Below are positions 62,408 to 64,000 of a stretch of DNA of 64,000 nucleotides, one piece after another (position 1 is the stretch's first letter; the number at the start of each line of letters is the position of its first letter). Under the pieces are notes generated by a model. It had not been told where the DNA came from and searched no databases. It was given only the letters and a program-made list of their open reading frames with translations. The stretch is from Candidatus Obscuribacterales bacterium (lineage in GTDB: Bacteria > Cyanobacteriota > Vampirovibrionia > Obscuribacterales > Obscuribacteraceae): contig JAIEQI010000033.1 in NCBI GenBank assembly GCA_019747875.1, forward strand, positions 24,246 through 88,245. Reading direction: 5' to 3'. The translations under genes were made by a program, and so were the position numbers.

Positions 62408-63493
62408 CTACTTGATGTGCAGCAAATTCTTGATGCCAAATCCAATCATATTAGGATTGGCTTTAAGTCTGCGCTTGCAATAAGGTCCTGCTACGTTGTC
62501 TGTTCCGAAAGGAAGATACATGCGTATGAGAACGCCGCTTCGTGCCAAATCTGCAAGATGCTCTCTACGTGCTCCGGTTTGCGTTTCGGACATTGTCACA
62601 AAGTGCTTGCCGCTAGCATAAGCTTGTTGAATTTCTCTGCGCGGTACGCCAAGCAAATGCTGAATTTCAAATCGATCAGATTGCGCGCGATTAGGGAGAA
62701 CAGCGTTTTCTATGAAACTCTGCATACAATCTGTATCGTGTGATGCGAGCTCCACATAGGTTCCGCGACCAAGAAGTTCGGCAGCATACCCTACTGCGAC
62801 TTTCTTCATGTCGGGTTTCTGCGTGAGAGCAATTGCCGCAGGCTCGTTATAAATTCCAATCACCATTCGAACACGCATGCGTTCGTCGAATTTCCGAATG
62901 TCATTCTTTGTTCTGAACAAGCGTGATTGCACAACCGTTCCGCAATTCAAATAGCCTGCATTGATCAAACCAAAGTACGTATCTAAATGGAAGTCTGTCC
63001 AGTTGTGGTCTTCCGCTTCCAGTGTGACTCGAATGTTTTTCGCCTTTGCGTGTGCCACAATCGATTCGATTCTGCTATAAGCTTTGTCTAGTTCACTCTG
63101 CTTATTGCTTGCATCCGACGCTGGTGAGACGATGCTGAACATCGACGGCTTGAATGACACTGTCACTTGTGCAAGAGGATTTGTTACCGGAACAGGATTT
63201 CCTGCTATGAGATCGATCAGCCCTTTGTAATTTTCAACTGAGCGATCGCAATCTTCAGAGCTGGTCGCATCCTCACCAAGAATATCAACTGTTGAAGCGA
63301 ATCTATTCTCGCGATAAACCTGGTGTGCTTTTTGCAGAGCATCGGAAGCATTGCGCCCGGCCAAGTAAGGCGCGGCTAACATCATTACCAACTTCAACGG
63401 CATCGTATCCACTATAGAAAACGGCGCGCTGCTAGGTTGCTGGCTGTAGTTTGTAGGGCTGCTTGTTTCTTTCACTGGCGACTGAACTGTCAT
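62408..63493 (-). CDS. Proline dehydrogenase (monofunctional)
   Basis: A 361-residue FAD enzyme oxidising proline to pyrroline-5-carboxylate at the membrane. The TIM-barrel landmarks are in order: STVDILGEDATSSEDCD, VSFKPSMFS, VTLEAEDHNWTDFHLDTYFG, VQSRLFRT, RMVIGIYNEP, VELASHDTDCM, EIQHLLGVPR and the C-terminal VLIRMYLPFGTDNVAGPYC with RRLKANPN. The last carries the Tyr-x-x-Arg-Arg substrate-binding site. The family more often reads 'RRLAENP'. The first 30 residues are Ser/Pro-rich and dispensable in appearance. No P5C dehydrogenase is adjacent. The flanking TPR gene converges on it with only about 20 nt between. Confidence 0.88.
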   Translation of the reverse strand: MTVQSPVKETSSPTNYSQQPSSAPFSIVDTMPLKLVMMLAAPYLAGRNASDALQKAHQVYRENRFASTVDILGEDATSSEDCDRSVENYKGLIDLIAGNPVPVTNPLAQVTVSFKPSMFSIVSPASDASNKQSELDKAYSRIESIVAHAKAKNIRVTLEAEDHNWTDFHLDTYFGLINAGYLNCGTVVQSRLFRTKNDIRKFDERMRVRMVIGIYNEPAAIALTQKPDMKKVAVGYAAELLGRGTYVELASHDTDCMQSFIENAVLPNRAQSDRFEIQHLLGVPRREIQQAYASGKHFVTMSETQTGARREHLADLARSGVLIRMYLPFGTDNVAGPYCKRRLKANPNMIGFGIKNLLHIK

Positions 63494-64000
63494 GTAAGGC
63501 TCACCTTAATTATAGAAAGTCATTGGCATTTGAATCGGAAATCAGGTTGGGAAATTTCTCAGAGCTCTGAGCTGGCTCTGTGGGAGTTTCGCATCCTTTC
63601 CCTAGTTGCTAATAGCTGGAATCGTAGCCAAATTGGACCTAAAAAGGATTAGAGTTTAGCTTCTTTTTTTCTCATTTCTGTGTATTGCAGTCGAGCTGAG
63701 AGCCAAGAGTCAAATACTTGCCGGATTTCAACAATCAATTGACGCATTTCTGGAAAGCTGAAATCTAAGACATATGTAGGCATATGACAAAGAAAAGCGA
63801 TTCGCTCTTATGGGGGTTCGGTTTGATCCGGGGAGCGCCGGCATCTTGCCCGCTTCGACCTATTGAGAGTGATTCGCTCTTTGATGTTTCGGTTCGATCC
63901 CGGGAGCGCCGGCATCTTGCCGGCTTCGATCTATTGAGAGCGATTCCAGCGGACAAGATGTCCGCTGCCCATACTTATGGGCGGACGGGACGTCCGCGCT
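63494..64000. repeat. Repeat-rich intergenic patch (families A and B)
   Basis: The 507 nt upstream of the proline dehydrogenase gene hold no credible gene up to the window edge. From about 63796 there are two tandem family A units with a 71-nt period (GCGCCGGCATCTTG at 63835 and 63906), each preceded by AGCGATTCGCTC-like and GGTTCGATCC sequences. A family B unit follows at 63948-64000 (AGCGGACAAGATGTCCGC, then CCCATACTTATGGGCGGACG). The window ends inside or just at the end of that unit. The section 63494-63795 probably includes the putA-like promoter; nothing specific was recognised. Confidence 0.7.

Overview
This 64 kb window is a chromosomal stretch from a Gram-negative-type bacterium of moderate GC content. 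It encodes signal-peptide proteins, lipoproteins, Spy/CpxP-like and TolA-like periplasmic proteins, and a very large surface protein. No rRNA, tRNA, CRISPR array, transposase, integrase or phage gene was found. The mix of TPR proteins, a Ser/Thr kinase with a TPR tail, a PGRS-like glycine-rich giant protein, a protein that looks related to a cyanobacterial/plastid family, and GC-rich palindromic repeats recalls non-photosynthetic cyanobacterial relatives (Vampirovibrionia/Melainabacteria, Obscuribacterales-like). That assignment is inference from memory and was not tested.

Layout. 1-6.8 kb: uncharacterised secreted and membrane proteins, then a minus-strand pair of a DUF4184-type membrane protein and a membrane-embedded spermidine-synthase-like protein. 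7-11.4 kb: VOC protein and ethanolamine ammonia-lyase, with eutA and eutC on the minus strand and eutB diverging on the plus strand; no microcompartment genes are visible. 11.5-14.4 kb: TPR, Spy/CpxP-like and lipoprotein genes, then a truncated cation-exchanger remnant. 14.4-18.8 kb: a two-component system and a SulP transporter followed by a universal stress protein. 19-28.6 kb: one minus-strand gene of 3207 codons with a PGRS-like, collagen-like and beta-helix-like body and a FecR-like C-terminus.

29-36.1 kb: a plus-strand cluster of a protein closely resembling plant methionine S-methyltransferase (methyltransferase plus aminotransferase-like domains), an APC-family permease 16 nt downstream, and a Ser/Thr kinase with TPRs. 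36-41 kb: a two-domain membrane protein, an OPT transporter overlapping a patatin-like lipase, and a divergent fatty acid desaturase. 42-46.3 kb: CoA-acylating methylmalonate-semialdehyde dehydrogenase, an alpha/beta hydrolase and a BrnT/BrnA-like toxin-antitoxin pair. 46.3-52.5 kb: a complete pyruvate-dehydrogenase-type operon (E1 alpha, E1 beta, E2, E3) divergent from lipA, whose product makes the lipoyl cofactor that E2 needs. 53-62.4 kb: a leucine-rich-repeat-variant protein and a three-gene cluster (Ser-rich/TolA-like secreted protein, RHS-repeat protein, TPR protein). 62.4-64 kb: proline dehydrogenase and a dense patch of dispersed repeats.

Common threads: catabolism of small nitrogen compounds (ethanolamine, proline, branched-chain or beta-amino acid carbon) feeding acetyl-CoA metabolism, and a large investment in repetitive surface or periplasmic proteins. 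The most unusual features are the plant-type methionine S-methyltransferase homologue with its adjacent permease, and dispersed GC-rich repeats (families A, B and C in the entries) that have entered two coding genes without breaking the reading frame, one of them inside the aminotransferase-like domain of that same protein.
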